From JARYGU01 sp033795365 (GTDB lineage: Bacteria; Pseudomonadota; Alphaproteobacteria; Rhizobiales; Rhizobiaceae), in the NCBI GenBank assembly GCA_033795365.1, contig JARYGU010000003.1, forward strand, positions 434,001-498,000: a stretch of 64,000 bases of DNA, in the 5' to 3' direction. Position numbers and translations under genes: made by a program. Below the pieces are notes generated by a model. That model did no database searches and was not told the origin of the DNA. It saw only the letters and a list, made by a program, of their open reading frames with translations. This document shows positions 16,392 through 24,332 of this stretch, piece by piece (the first letter of the stretch is position 1; every line of letters starts with the position of its first letter).

Positions 16392-17036
16392 GTGTCGGAA
16401 AGAGCGAGTGCGACAGTGCGGGTAGGGCGCCCATCAAAGGCGGAACAGAACTCCACAGCGACAAGAATCATCGATACGGCGACCGAACTCTTCGCAACGC
16501 GCGGGTTCGCCGGCACCTCGATGGAACAGGTCGCTTCGCACTGCGGAGCCGGAAAGGACACGGTCTATCGCCGCTTCCCTTCGAAGGTAGCGCTGTTCGA
16601 AGCCGTTGTGGAACACGCTCACGACCGGGCCGTCGCGCGACTGAAAGATCTGTCAGTGGTGGAGGGCGATGCCCTCGAGCGCTTGCGGGTGCTGATGCGC
16701 GAACTGCTGCATATCAACATGGAGCCGGACCTGATCGCGCTGAAGCGCATCACCTTCAGCGAAGCCGTCGTGTTCGAGAAAAAGAGGCCAATCCCGCCGC
16801 AACCGGACCCGATCATGGGTCGGCTCATCGATGCCGTTGACGCCGCGCAGGACGCGGGCATAATCGCAGAAGGCGATGCTGGCCAGATCGCCAGCCATCT
16901 CATTCACTGTATGGTCGCACTGCCCACCTCGTCGGCGATGATGGGCAGCGCCGAATTCGATTGTAGGCACGCCATTGATGCTCATTTCGACAGAACGTGG
17001 AACTGGCTCCTCAAGGGCGTTTCAGCCCGAACGTGA
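16392..17036 (+). CDS. TetR/AcrR family regulator
   Basis: A 214-residue regulator. The TetR helix-turn-helix is at about residues 12-60: RIIDTATELFATRGFAGTSM, then VASHCGAGKDTVYRRFPSK. The C-terminal ligand domain resembles the AefR/TetR_C_7 type. GTG start at 16392 follows GCGGAGGAAATC. It is transcribed away from the TonB receptor; the 160-bp gap between them contains GTTGGTCAAC and CAGTT/AACTG half-sites near 16310-16325 that could be operators. It probably controls the divergent receptor operon (inference). Confidence 0.88.
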   Translation: MSERASATVRVGRPSKAEQNSTATRIIDTATELFATRGFAGTSMEQVASHCGAGKDTVYRRFPSKVALFEAVVEHAHDRAVARLKDLSVVEGDALERLRVLMRELLHINMEPDLIALKRITFSEAVVFEKKRPIPPQPDPIMGRLIDAVDAAQDAGIIAEGDAGQIASHLIHCMVALPTSSAMMGSAEFDCRHAIDAHFDRTWNWLLKGVSART

Positions 17037-17096
17037 TCCTTACCGGTTTCTGGTCCTGCGAGACGATAGTCTTGAGGAAACCGATAGGTGGAGCAC

Positions 17097-17915
17097 TCAG
17101 TCGAGCGAGGCGAGGAAACTCTGAAGCATTTCGTTGAATATAGGATGCTGCTGCCAGTGGGGGCCGTGACCGGCGCCGGCAAGCCGCAATGGGCGGTGGG
17201 TCCAAAGATTGCAGTAGGTAAGCGAGTCGATGTAGTCGAGGTTGATCACCGGGTCGTCCGCGCCATTGACGATCGCGATCGGCACGTTTGATTTTGCGAC
17301 GAACTCCCGCTGATCGATCTGTGTTCCGGCAAGTACGGCCTCCACCATGTATTGGCGGGCGCGGCCATCGGTGCGGCGAACGGCCGATGTATAAAACAGA
17401 TCGCGCTCGGCTCCCGGTCCGAGTGCCATGGCGACCACGCCTTCGATCTGTTCGTCGGTCAGGTCGGCATTGCCAGTGTAAGCCATCTCCGGATTTGGCA
17501 GGAAGCCGAGTTGCGCGCCTTCCACGCCGGGCGGAATGGGCGGTGTTCCGAAGATCATCATGCCTGCGACGTCGTTCAATCGTGCAGCAAGGTCGAGCGC
17601 GACATGACCGCCAAGCGAATGTCCGAGAATAGCAACCTTCGCGATCCCGAGCTTTGTGAGAACTTCGGCGATCACCTCGGCATAACCACCGAAAGAATAT
17701 GTGCGTTGAGGATCGATCGCATCGGATGATGCGCCGTGGCCGGGCAGATCTAGTGAAACGAGCCGCCGTTTTCCTGCCAGTGCCTGCTGCTGGAACACGA
17801 ACATTTCCTTGCAGCCGGAATTGCAATGCAGCATCAAAAGCGGTGTTCCGGCTCCCTTGACGTCGCTGACCGCGATATGCCCGTGGGATGTTTCGATGAA
17901 TGTCGCTTCTGGCAT
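17097..17915 (-). CDS. alpha/beta hydrolase
   Basis: A 272-residue serine hydrolase. The nucleophile elbow GHSLGG puts Ser100 as nucleophile. The acid lies in NGADDPV and the His in GAGHGPHW near the C-terminus. There is no signal peptide, so it is cytoplasmic. It is convergent with the TetR gene and separate from the siderophore operon by orientation. It could hydrolyse a ferric-siderophore ester or an unrelated ester or lactone. The start at 17915 (MPEATFIETSHG) was preferred over an extension of 20 residues with no family character. Confidence 0.85.
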   Translation of the reverse strand: MPEATFIETSHGHIAVSDVKGAGTPLLMLHCNSGCKEMFVFQQQALAGKRRLVSLDLPGHGASSDAIDPQRTYSFGGYAEVIAEVLTKLGIAKVAILGHSLGGHVALDLAARLNDVAGMMIFGTPPIPPGVEGAQLGFLPNPEMAYTGNADLTDEQIEGVVAMALGPGAERDLFYTSAVRRTDGRARQYMVEAVLAGTQIDQREFVAKSNVPIAIVNGADDPVINLDYIDSLTYCNLWTHRPLRLAGAGHGPHWQQHPIFNEMLQSFLASLD

Positions 17916-18141
17916 GCGTGTCTTCCCGGCTCGAATGTTTCTGCCGTTCTTATGACGACCACACAGCCACCACAAGATCGCGGTAGGACGCGGATCGTTC
18001 GCCTGGGAAAAACCCGTGTGGCACAGGGCAGGAGAAAAAGGCGGCGCGAACGCCGCCCTTTGCAGGCGTCAACCATGACGTTGCCGTTTCGATTGCCTAT
18101 CTTGCCTGGAGATCACACCTTTCCTGAGAAGGAGCGATGTC

Positions 18142-18624
18142 ATGCGTCTACGCAAAATGGCCACAGTTGTCTTGGTTTCCATCACCCTCGGCGCAACAAG
18201 CGCATCGGCCTCGGTCAACATCACCTTCATCAACCCTGAACATTACCGTGACAGCGACTTCAGAAATGCAGTCAGGCGAGAGAGCGTCATCGCGGAACTC
18301 AGCCATTATCTCGAGCGGCTAGACAGGCGTTATCTCAAGCCCGGGCAGCATGTTGATATTGAAGTGTTCGATGCGCGCCTAGCTGGCGACCGTGAGCCGT
18401 GGCGGAGCAACTTCGATGACGTCAGAATTCTTCGTGACACGACCCCACCACGCTTCAAGATACGATATATTTTCAGACAGGGCAGCAAAGTGCTGGCGAA
18501 AGGAGAAGAAACTCTGAGCGACCTTGATTATCTCTCCAATCTTTCCGCAAGCGCTTCCGCCGAACGCTTTGCTTATGAAAAGGTGATGCTGCGGAACTGG
18601 TTTCGCAAGCGCTTTGCCCTGTAG
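18142..18624 (+). CDS. DUF3016 family exported protein
   Basis: A 160-residue protein with a signal peptide (MRLRKMATVVLVSITLGATS, cleaved after the Ala-Ser-Ala region near residue 24) and a DUF3016 body: VNITFINPEHYRDSDFR, LKPGQHVDIEVFDARLAG, EKVMLRNWFRKRF. DUF3016 proteins are periplasmic and of unknown role. ATG 18142 has GAAGGAGCG upstream. Stand-alone gene at the end of the iron-uptake cargo. Confidence 0.85.
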   Translation: MRLRKMATVVLVSITLGATSASASVNITFINPEHYRDSDFRNAVRRESVIAELSHYLERLDRRYLKPGQHVDIEVFDARLAGDREPWRSNFDDVRILRDTTPPRFKIRYIFRQGSKVLAKGEETLSDLDYLSNLSASASAERFAYEKVMLRNWFRKRFAL

Positions 18625-18715
18625 CGTCAGGCCGCCTGTTTCCCAGTCTTGTCCAAAAGCCATATCGCCGGAAGAGGAAAATGCTGCTTTCGGCTGCATT
18701 GGGGCGTTCCCCTCC

Positions 18716-18735
18716 GGGCCGGGCCGGGCCGGGCC
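18716..18735. repeat. four tandem GGGCC units
   Basis: GGGCC repeated four times head to tail, just before the point where the DUF932 gene loses its 5' end. A plausible site of slippage or of the rearrangement that truncated the gene. Confidence 0.7.
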
Positions 18736-18791
18736 GGCTGTCGGCTTCGCTGAAGCCCGTTAAAGCGGTCTTCACCCTTCGGGCTTAGGGT

Positions 18792-19460
18792 TTGCGCCGG
18801 GAAGACTGGTTCCCGTTCTTTGCTGTGCAGGCAGTCCCCCGCGACGGCGATCGCATGGGACACGCCAAGCACATGCTGCGGCTGCGTCGCGACGGCGGTA
18901 TCGGCAAGCCGGAGGCGGCGGAGGTCATCATCGTCAATTCGCATGACGGAACCAGTTCGTTCCAGCTATTCGCCGGTATGTTGCGTTTCGTTTGCACAAA
19001 TAGTCTGGTCGCAGGCGAGCGTTTCGAGGAAGTCCGCGTTCAGCATAAAGGCAATATCCAGCATGACATTATCGAAGGCGTCTATACCGTCGCGGAAGAT
19101 TTTCCGCGCCTGATCGACGTCACCGAGACGATGAAGGAAACCCGCTTGTCGGAGGAAGAACAGCGCGTTCTTGCGGAGGCGAGCCTTGTCGCCCGGTATG
19201 GCAAGGAAGAAAGCCCGATCCGGCCGGACCAGATCATAATGCCGCGCCGTCGCGAGGATAGCCGGCAGAGCCTCTGGACCACCTTCAACGTCATTCAGGA
19301 AAATATGATGAAAGGCGGCTTGCACGGGCAGCGGCGCGATGCGGAAGGCCGCATCCGGCGCAGCCAGACGCGCGCCATCAACGGCATTGATCAGAATGTG
19401 ACGCTCAACCGCGCACTATGGACGCTGGCCGAAGGCATGCAGCGGCTCAAGGCGCGTTGA
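18792..19460 (+). pseudogene. DUF932 family protein, 5'-truncated
   Basis: The 222 codons match the central and C-terminal part of DUF932 proteins (phage/plasmid-like proteins of alphaproteobacterial elements): DRMGHAKHMLRLRRDGGIGK, VIIVNSHDGTSSFQLFAGML, RFVCTNSLVAG and LNRALWTLAEGMQRL. The frame is closed by a TAG at 18786-18788 and opens with a TTG lacking a ribosome-binding site. The N-terminal region of about 70 residues usual for the family is absent. The GGGCC repeat marks the likely break. It could still be expressed as a shortened protein, but the evidence favours a truncated relic. Confidence 0.75.
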
Positions 19461-19470
19461 CCATCAACAG

Positions 19471-19496
19471 CGTGGAGCCGGGAGATCGGCTCCACG
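19471..19496 (+). terminator. hairpin after DUF932
   Basis: A perfect 10-bp stem CGTGGAGCCG / CGGCTCCACG with loop GGAGAT, ten bases after the stop. There is no T tract. Confidence 0.65.
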
Positions 19497-19548
19497 TCTC
19501 CCACGTTCGCGGTTTTGGCAGATCGTTTGCCACACTGTTATCCCCGAC

Positions 19549-19688
19549 AGGATTCCAGGCCGGATCGACCGGCCAGAAATCCTCACGAAAGGGGGCAGGG
19601 CCGCCCTCTCATGACTCTCCCCCAATGGGGCAGGGCAAGCCCCGCCCCCTTGAACCCCCACCCATGGAGGGGGTGTTACACCCCCTCC
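19549..19688 (+). other. structured intergenic module, copy A (candidate ncRNA or regulatory RNA)
   Basis: An ordered series of hairpins. First, 19549-19583: 15-position stem (two mismatches) with loop ATCGA in the core CCGG-ATCGA-CCGG. Then ACGAAAGGGGG. Then 19627-19648: GGGGCAGGG / CCCCGCCCC with loop CAAG and an A-C mismatch at the sixth position. Then 19666-19688: GGAGGGGGTG / CACCCCCTCC, loop TTA. The same order, the same ATCGA and CAAG loops and the same A-C mismatch recur at 20538-20688 with different stem bases. No protein is encoded. Together with 19497-19548 and 19689-19941 this accounts for the 481-bp gap. Confidence 0.6.
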
Positions 19689-19828
19689 AAACCTCCCCAG
19701 CCCATACGGTCGCGGCGCCTGGTCGGCACCGCGGGACTTCTCTATCTGACTTCCGATTGTCGCACCGCCTCTCCGGCGTCAAGGACATCGCGGCCCCTCC
19801 AATTTTCAGTCGCCGTCCCGAAGGACGA

Positions 19829-19858
19829 CGCCAGAAAATCGGTTCCTCCGCTCGCCGC
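19829..19858 (+). promoter_or_regulatory. leader motif shared with 9209-9240
   Basis: GCCAGAAAATCGGTTCC followed by TCCGCTCGCCGC, 84 bases before the ATG of the next gene. It matches the block before the 56-aa gene at 9326 in sequence and in distance to the start codon. Possibly a shared promoter or leader element of the mobile element. Confidence 0.4.
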
Positions 19859-19941
19859 GCAGCGGCGGCGTTCCGCCGTCCCTGACCCCTCGATGCGCCG
19901 GTGCAGACACCTTCGCGTCAGATAACGCAAAGGAGGCTTCC

Positions 19942-20487
19942 ATGTCTGAACTGAATTTCCTCAAGATGTATGCCGATGCTGCCGCGCTGCGGATCGACGT
20001 TCTCGTCAATCGTCTCGATTGCAACACCGCTCTGGAACGGGCGCTGCACGACTATCTGGAAAACTTTCTCGCACAGTTCATCACCTACACGCGCGAGGGT
20101 CTGGCAGCGGAACGCCGGTTCGTCCTCAATACAGATCCGGCCAAGGTTGCGGAACTGGACGAGGATTTCGGCAATCATCGTGAAAACTACGAATACTACT
20201 GGCGCGAACCGAAAGGCGCCGGTCTTTGGGAATATGTTCCCTTCGAGATGAAGGAGTTTCGCCTTCTGCTTGGCGAAATCGAAAGAAAGCTCGGCATTTT
20301 GATCGATGCCATCGGCCTGGAACTGCCGCAGGAGGAACACCCCGTATCGGCCCCGCCCTTCGTTGAACACAATCCGGACGACATTGACGACGAGTGCTAT
20401 GAAGACCTGCACGGCTACGACGAAGGAGAGGAATTCTCCGCAATCTATCTCCTCGTGAATGGCGACGACCATGACAGCAAGGCGTGA
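19942..20487 (+). CDS. conserved element-borne hypothetical protein (181 aa)
   Basis: A 181-residue acidic protein with an excellent ribosome-binding site (AAAGGAGG). The N-terminus is helical (MSELNFLKMYADAAALRIDV, then LERALHDYLENFLAQFITY). The middle has RENYEYYWREPKGAGLWEYV and the C-terminus is very acidic (NPDDIDDECYEDLHGYDEGE). I know it only as a recurring hypothetical near DUF932 genes on rhizobial elements. The acidic tail could mimic DNA, as in some antirestriction proteins, but nothing proves this. It is insulated by hairpins on both sides. Confidence 0.75.
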   Translation: MSELNFLKMYADAAALRIDVLVNRLDCNTALERALHDYLENFLAQFITYTREGLAAERRFVLNTDPAKVAELDEDFGNHRENYEYYWREPKGAGLWEYVPFEMKEFRLLLGEIERKLGILIDAIGLELPQEEHPVSAPPFVEHNPDDIDDECYEDLHGYDEGEEFSAIYLLVNGDDHDSKA

Positions 20488-20492
20488 GACGC

Positions 20493-20524
20493 AGACCAGA
20501 GGCGGCATTCGCCGCCTCTGGTCT
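20493..20524 (+). terminator. strong hairpin terminator
   Basis: A perfect 14-bp stem, AGACCAGAGGCGGC / GCCGCCTCTGGTCT, with loop ATTC, six bases after the stop and followed by TTGCCTTT. Confidence 0.85.
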
Positions 20525-20537
20525 TTGCCTTTGCGGG

Positions 20538-20688
20538 AGCACTGGCGACCGGATCGACCGGTCGCCAGTGCTAACGAAAGGGGGGCAAGCCGGCCCCTCT
20601 CGTGCTCACCCCATGAGGGAAGGGCAAGCCCCTCCCTCAATCTCCCTCCCATGGGGAAAGAGGGACGGTTCCCTCCACCTCTTTCCCC
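20538..20688 (+). other. structured intergenic module, copy B (candidate ncRNA or regulatory RNA)
   Basis: The same architecture as copy A. 20538-20572 is a perfect 15-bp stem (outer arm AGCACTGGCGACCGG) with loop ATCGA. Then ACGAAAGGGGGG. 20615-20638 is GAGGGAAGGG / CCCCTCCCTC with loop CAAG and an A-C mismatch at the same place as in copy A. 20653-20688 is GGGGAAAGAGG / CCTCTTTCCCC with a 14-base loop, within which AGGGA/TCCCT (20661-20665/20670-20674) could form a competing hairpin. Stems differ from copy A while pairing is kept, which argues that the folded RNA matters. Confidence 0.6.
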
Positions 20689-20861
20689 AAACCCCTATCT
20701 CCTCTCCCGGCCGGGGGAATGGTATCGCGCTGTCTCACGGCCGGCGGCGAGGTAAGCAGGATCCTCGCGAGAGGGTTTCTCGCACGTCGGCCTCTTGCTG
20801 GGTCAGGACCTTCTTCGACGCAGTGGGCGACGTGTCGGCCAACCAATTTGCGCACATCCAT
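20640..20861 (-). pseudogene. decayed third copy of the XRE-type regulator gene
   Basis: The minus strand from ATG 20861 reads MDVRKLVGRHVAHCVEEG, which aligns with the N-termini MDMRKLVGANFSRLRREK (48490) and MDMRRLVGENFGRLRREK (52675). The DNA below continues to align with the region coding TQEEVEAR (GACCCAGCAAGAGG), but the frame is lost and the helix-turn-helix is destroyed. An AT-rich block like the promoters of the two intact copies lies upstream at 20881-20914. It overlaps the end of copy B of the hairpin module. Confidence 0.55.
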
Positions 20862-20880
20862 ATCCAGGAGGACCGCGATT

Positions 20881-20914
20881 TACATATTTTTGAGTTTATA
20901 GATTATAGTATGTA
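20881..20914 (-). promoter_or_regulatory. AT-rich promoter block of the decayed XRE copy
   Basis: Read on the minus strand it begins TACATACTATAATCTATAA. The intact paralogues have TACATATTATAGTTGATAA (48524-48542, minus strand) and TACATAGTATAGTTGATAA (52630-52648). The block is bounded by TACATA and TATGTA, an inverted repeat. The remaining 333 bases to the gene at 21248 hold no gene I can support. Confidence 0.5.
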
Positions 20915-21247
20915 ATGAGGAAGATGGGGGAGAGTCCGAATAGGAAAGCCGTAGTATGGACGTGTGCAGGAGACACTCGCCGAGCGCTCCCAGCGCCAGG
21001 AATGTGCGACGGATCTCAAGGTGTATCAATGCACGCATGATTAGGTTCGCGGGTGCTGGAAGCGGCACCGTTCAACTGCCACCGGCCGAAACAGGGAGTG
21101 TTGCCCGTTGGTGGCCTGGAGACGGAAAGAGCTGACCATACCCCAGGTGCTGATGCCGCACCGGTATCGGCCGATGCTTCTGGCGATGCCCCAATATGGA
21201 TAATATTTCGTTAACATGCAGCTTGGTAGCGTGTGAAGGACGATGTC

Positions 21248-21499
21248 ATGATCGACCCATTCGAGGATATTGCGCCCTGCGGTAGCGAGCTTACCGAATA
21301 CGACAGATTCCACATGAAACTCTATATGAGGTTGCTCGATGCCGCAGCCGAGGGCGCGGACTGGCGCGAAGCCGTCGAAGTCCTGTTTGGGATCGATCCT
21401 GCCGAGGAGCCGGAGCGAGCGCGTCGAGTTTACGATAGCCATCTGGTGCGTGCGCATTGGCTGACACGCACCGGCTACAAGCACTTGCTCCGCCACTGA
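21248..21499 (+). CDS. small protein with DUF2285-like C-terminus
   Basis: An 83-residue protein from ATG 21248 (MIDPFEDIAPCGSELTEYDR); a GTG at 21233 is also possible. The second half, GADWREAVEVLFGIDPAEEP then WLTRTGYKHLLRH, follows the pattern of DUF2285 (G-x-SYREIA-x-LFG ... GYxxLL), a putative DNA-binding domain of conjugative elements. It opens the backbone segment DUF2285 - AlpA - RepA seen in alphaproteobacterial Tn4371-like ICEs. Probably regulatory. Confidence 0.7.
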   Translation: MIDPFEDIAPCGSELTEYDRFHMKLYMRLLDAAAEGADWREAVEVLFGIDPAEEPERARRVYDSHLVRAHWLTRTGYKHLLRH

Positions 21500-21622
21500 T
21501 CCTACAGTTTCGTCCGTTATGCCGCTGCGACATCACGTGATGCCGGCAACCAATCTTCCGTCGAGAGCTATAGCCGGGATTCGTATTCAGCTCGATTTGC
21601 GCGTGATCTGCGAGGAGTTGAG

Positions 21623-22388
21623 TTGATCAAGCCTGACACATCGCGCTGGCGCGACCACCGCAGTTACGACTTCTTCGATACTCTGCCGATCGAAGGACTT
21701 GCCTGGGAATGCCTGCGCCGCCACGAGCCTTACCAGCGTCTGTATCACAATCTTGTGAGCACGAAAACGGAGACCCAGCCGCTCTCCCGAGAGGCCGAGC
21801 AACGCTGGGGATTGCGATTTCCCTGCCAGTCCTGGCCTTTCCGCGTTGGCTCAAAAGATATTCTGGTCGCCTTTACGTGACCCGGCAGTTCTTCTCTTTG
21901 CTCAGCGGCCCGACATATTGCCACCGGAACCGGCTCCTTCGTTCGGTGAGACCGACCTAGGCGGCGATACACCAGAAGGGCGGTATGCTTTTTATGGCGC
22001 GGCTTCATCGCAGTATTTGATCCTTTCCGATACCGCTCCTCACGGCGCGCTCGCGGCCCTGATCCCGCTTGACGCCGATACCTTCGGCCGCATCGAGGCG
22101 TTGTCCCGTTTCTGGCGTGCCTGTGAGGGACGGTCTCTCCCGCCTGACACCCGTATGACAGCGGATCAGCGCCGACGCCTGCGCCTGAAGCTGCAGGCCG
22201 TCGACGGTCGAATGAACGGTGCCAGCTACCGCGAGATTGCCATTGCCATCTACGGGGAGGGGCGTGTGGCAGCGGGACCGTGGAAGACCTCTCCCTTGCG
22301 CGACACCGTAATTGGCCTGGTGGAAGGTGGCTTTGCGATGATTGGTGGTGGCTATCTCCAACTCCTGCGTCACCGCCGCCGATCGTAG
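21623..22388 (+). pseudogene. DUF6499-DUF2285 regulator split by a frameshift
   Basis: Frame one (TTG 21623 after GAGGAG) reads IKPDTSRWRDHRSYDFFDTL to LSREAEQRWGLRFPCQSWPF, the N-terminal DUF6499-type domain. A second frame from about 21846 reads AQKIFWSPLRDPAVLLFAQR onwards and contains the DUF2285 domain (MNGASYREIAIAIYGEGRVA, then GYLQLLRHRRR). In homologues I remember, both are one protein of about 250 residues. A one-base indel at about 21838-21848 separates them here. The pieces may still be made separately, since the frames overlap. Confidence 0.65.
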
Positions 22389-22526
22389 CAGTTCGCGTGG
22401 AGGGAGGGGTGGGGATTTTAGGCCCCCCATAGTTCCCCATCCCCTCTGAAGGTTTTATCCGCCACGGTAGTCGCCGTCCGCCGCTGAACCGCAGCGGTCA
22501 CCGGAAACCCCACGGAGACCCGATCC

Positions 22527-22808
22527 ATGCGACCCAATTTCGCCAATTTGCCGCCCCGTTTCCTGCGCACCAAGGAAGCCGCAGAATTTCTCTCGCTCTC
22601 GGCCCGTACACTTGAAAAGCATCGGAGCTACGGGACCGGGCCGGCCTATCGCAAACTTGGCGGCCGCGTTGTCTATGCCGTCGACGACCTTGAAGCCTGG
22701 GCCGCGCGGGGTGCCGTCACTTCGACTTCGGATCCACGTGGGCATGTGCTGCCGGCGAAGCGCCACACGCTGTCCGCTATATCGCAGCCCGGCCGCTATG
22801 CGCGCTGA
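22527..22808 (+). CDS. AlpA/MerR-like helix-turn-helix protein
   Basis: A 93-residue DNA-binding protein. The excisionase-type winged helix-turn-helix is clear: PRFLRTKEAAEFLSLSARTL, then KHRSYGTGPAYRKLGGRVVY and VDDLEAWAARG. In this backbone it always sits directly before repA and is thought to regulate replication or excision. Its stop is adjacent to the RepA frame (TGATTG), indicating an operon. Confidence 0.88.
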   Translation: MRPNFANLPPRFLRTKEAAEFLSLSARTLEKHRSYGTGPAYRKLGGRVVYAVDDLEAWAARGAVTSTSDPRGHVLPAKRHTLSAISQPGRYAR

Positions 22809-22826
22809 TTGCGGCGGGTTTTCCGA

Positions 22827-23975
22827 ATGGCGGCACGGCATCGGTCTTTCTCGGAGCGCGGTCAGCTCGATCTGTTCCGGGCGCTCCCCGGCGACTTCGC
22901 GCCAAGAGACGCGCAGGATCTCATGACTTTTCCCTTTTTCTCACTCTCTAAAACCCATCGCGTCACGCCGATCGACTTTTCCGCCGGTAGTGTGTCGATC
23001 CGGGTCGAAGCCGTCCCAGATCATGGCATGGCCACAATCTGGGATGCCGATATCCTGATCTGGGCGGCGAGCCAGATCGTCGAAGCCCGCGACGCCGGGC
23101 TTCGAACCTCGCGCCTTATGGCTGCGACGCCCTACGAAATGCTGAAGTTCACCGGCCGCGGTACTTCGCTCAGGGACTATCGGCGTCTTAAGGCTGCGCT
23201 TGACCGGCTCCAGAGCACGACTGTCGCCACAACCATCCGCCAGCCGGTTGAAGGGCGGCGTCATCGCTTCTCCTGGATCAACGAATGGAAAGAGCGGACG
23301 GATCGTCACGGCCGTCCGGACGGCATCGAGATGATCCTCCCCGACTGGTTCTATCAAGCTGTCCTTGATGACGCGCTCGTACTCACCATCGACCGGGCCT
23401 ATTTTGATCTGACGGGCGGCCTTGACCGTTGGCTCTACCGCCTGATCCGCAAGCACGGCGGCCGCCAACGCGATGGCTGGCGTTTCGATTTTCGCCATCT
23501 TCACCAGAAATCCGGCAGTCTGTCACCCTTCCGGCGCTTCAGCTTCGAGCTTCGCGACATCGTCCGCCGTCAGCCACTCCCCGGCTACACGCTGTTCATG
23601 GATGTCGAAGCCGGCGGCCGGATGTTGCTCGCCTTTGCGCCCTGTGGACAATCTGTGGACGGCCCCGTGCTATCAGGAACGCCGAATATCGTGCCATCAG
23701 GAACGTCGTTATCGTGCTATCGGGAACGAAAACAGAGTTTAACTCATGGGAATAAAACCGAAAATCGCGCCCTTAACTTAGACTCTAACAGAGAATCTAA
23801 CTTTGAAGAGCGCGCGCGCGATGTGCAAAAGCTCGTCCGCGAGACAGACGAAGGGCTCAACGTAACCGCAAAGAAGATCGGAAGCGAACCGGATTCGCGT
23901 AAAATCGGAACGGCGCAGGAGACCTCGCAAGCCTCACAACTTCATCCCGATGATCATCCGGGAGGGGCGCGATGA
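22827..23975 (+). CDS. repA: replication initiator protein RepA
   Basis: A 382-residue replication initiator of the type carried by alphaproteobacterial ICEs and plasmids (RepA_N/replication initiator A fold). Landmarks: LMTFPFFSLSKTHRVTPIDF, IWDADILIWAASQIVEARD, RYRL-type winged-helix section YRRLKAALDRLQSTTVATTI, and YFDLTGGLDRWLYRLIRKHG. The last 120 residues are polar and likely disordered. A TTG at 22809 is an alternative start. In elements of this family it may allow autonomous replication after excision. The parA gene that overlaps its stop is broken. Confidence 0.88.
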   Translation: MAARHRSFSERGQLDLFRALPGDFAPRDAQDLMTFPFFSLSKTHRVTPIDFSAGSVSIRVEAVPDHGMATIWDADILIWAASQIVEARDAGLRTSRLMAATPYEMLKFTGRGTSLRDYRRLKAALDRLQSTTVATTIRQPVEGRRHRFSWINEWKERTDRHGRPDGIEMILPDWFYQAVLDDALVLTIDRAYFDLTGGLDRWLYRLIRKHGGRQRDGWRFDFRHLHQKSGSLSPFRRFSFELRDIVRRQPLPGYTLFMDVEAGGRMLLAFAPCGQSVDGPVLSGTPNIVPSGTSLSCYRERKQSLTHGNKTENRALNLDSNRESNFEERARDVQKLVRETDEGLNVTAKKIGSEPDSRKIGTAQETSQASQLHPDDHPGGAR

Positions 23976-24170
23976 TTGGGGCCTTCGTCAACAAAAAGGG
24001 CCGTGTCGGCAGGACAGCGCTGGTACTAGACCTTCCCGGTGAATGGTTGCGGCACGAATTCGCATCACGCTTATCGATGCCGACCCGCAGGGCTCCGCGC
24101 TCAAGGGGTCCCAGCAGCGTGAGCATGAGGCCCTGCCACGCTTGTCGGGGTACGGATCTAGGGGCGCCAC
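23972..24170 (+). pseudogene. parA remnant (partition ATPase)
   Basis: The ATG overlaps the repA stop. The start MIGAFVNKKGRVGRTALVLD corresponds to the deviant Walker A start of ParA (KGGVGKTT), with the key Lys and two Gly changed. After a frameshift near 24045 the next frame reads RITLIDADPQGSALKGSQQR EHEALPRL-like sequence, the conserved IDADPQGSA block. The remaining two-thirds of the gene is gone. A normal ParA of this family has just over 200 residues. Clearly inactive. Confidence 0.8.
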
Positions 24171-24173
24171 ACC

Positions 24174-24332
24174 ATGAGCGAGCGTCCGGCCCGCAAAGGT
24201 TTCGCTGTCCGGCCTGCCGGCCCGCGGCATTGAATCAACATCGTCACGCTTCAGCGTGGGCAGATCGCTGCCGCCACGCCGCGCGAACCGCTCTCGCACG
24301 AGTTCCTCCGAACCGAAGGAGCCCCTTCATGA
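24174..24332 (+). pseudogene. remnant of the ribbon-helix-helix partner of ParA
   Basis: ATG 24174 opens MSERPARKGFAVRPAGPRH, the conserved N-terminus of the small protein that normally follows parA in this backbone, then hits a stop at 24231. The same frame continues as INIVTLQRGQIAAATPREPL and SHEFLRTEGAPS to 24332, matching the ribbon-helix-helix C-terminus (FQRGQTVADMLR-like). The middle, about 35 residues, is deleted. The final stop overlaps the DUF2840 start (ATGA). Confidence 0.6.
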
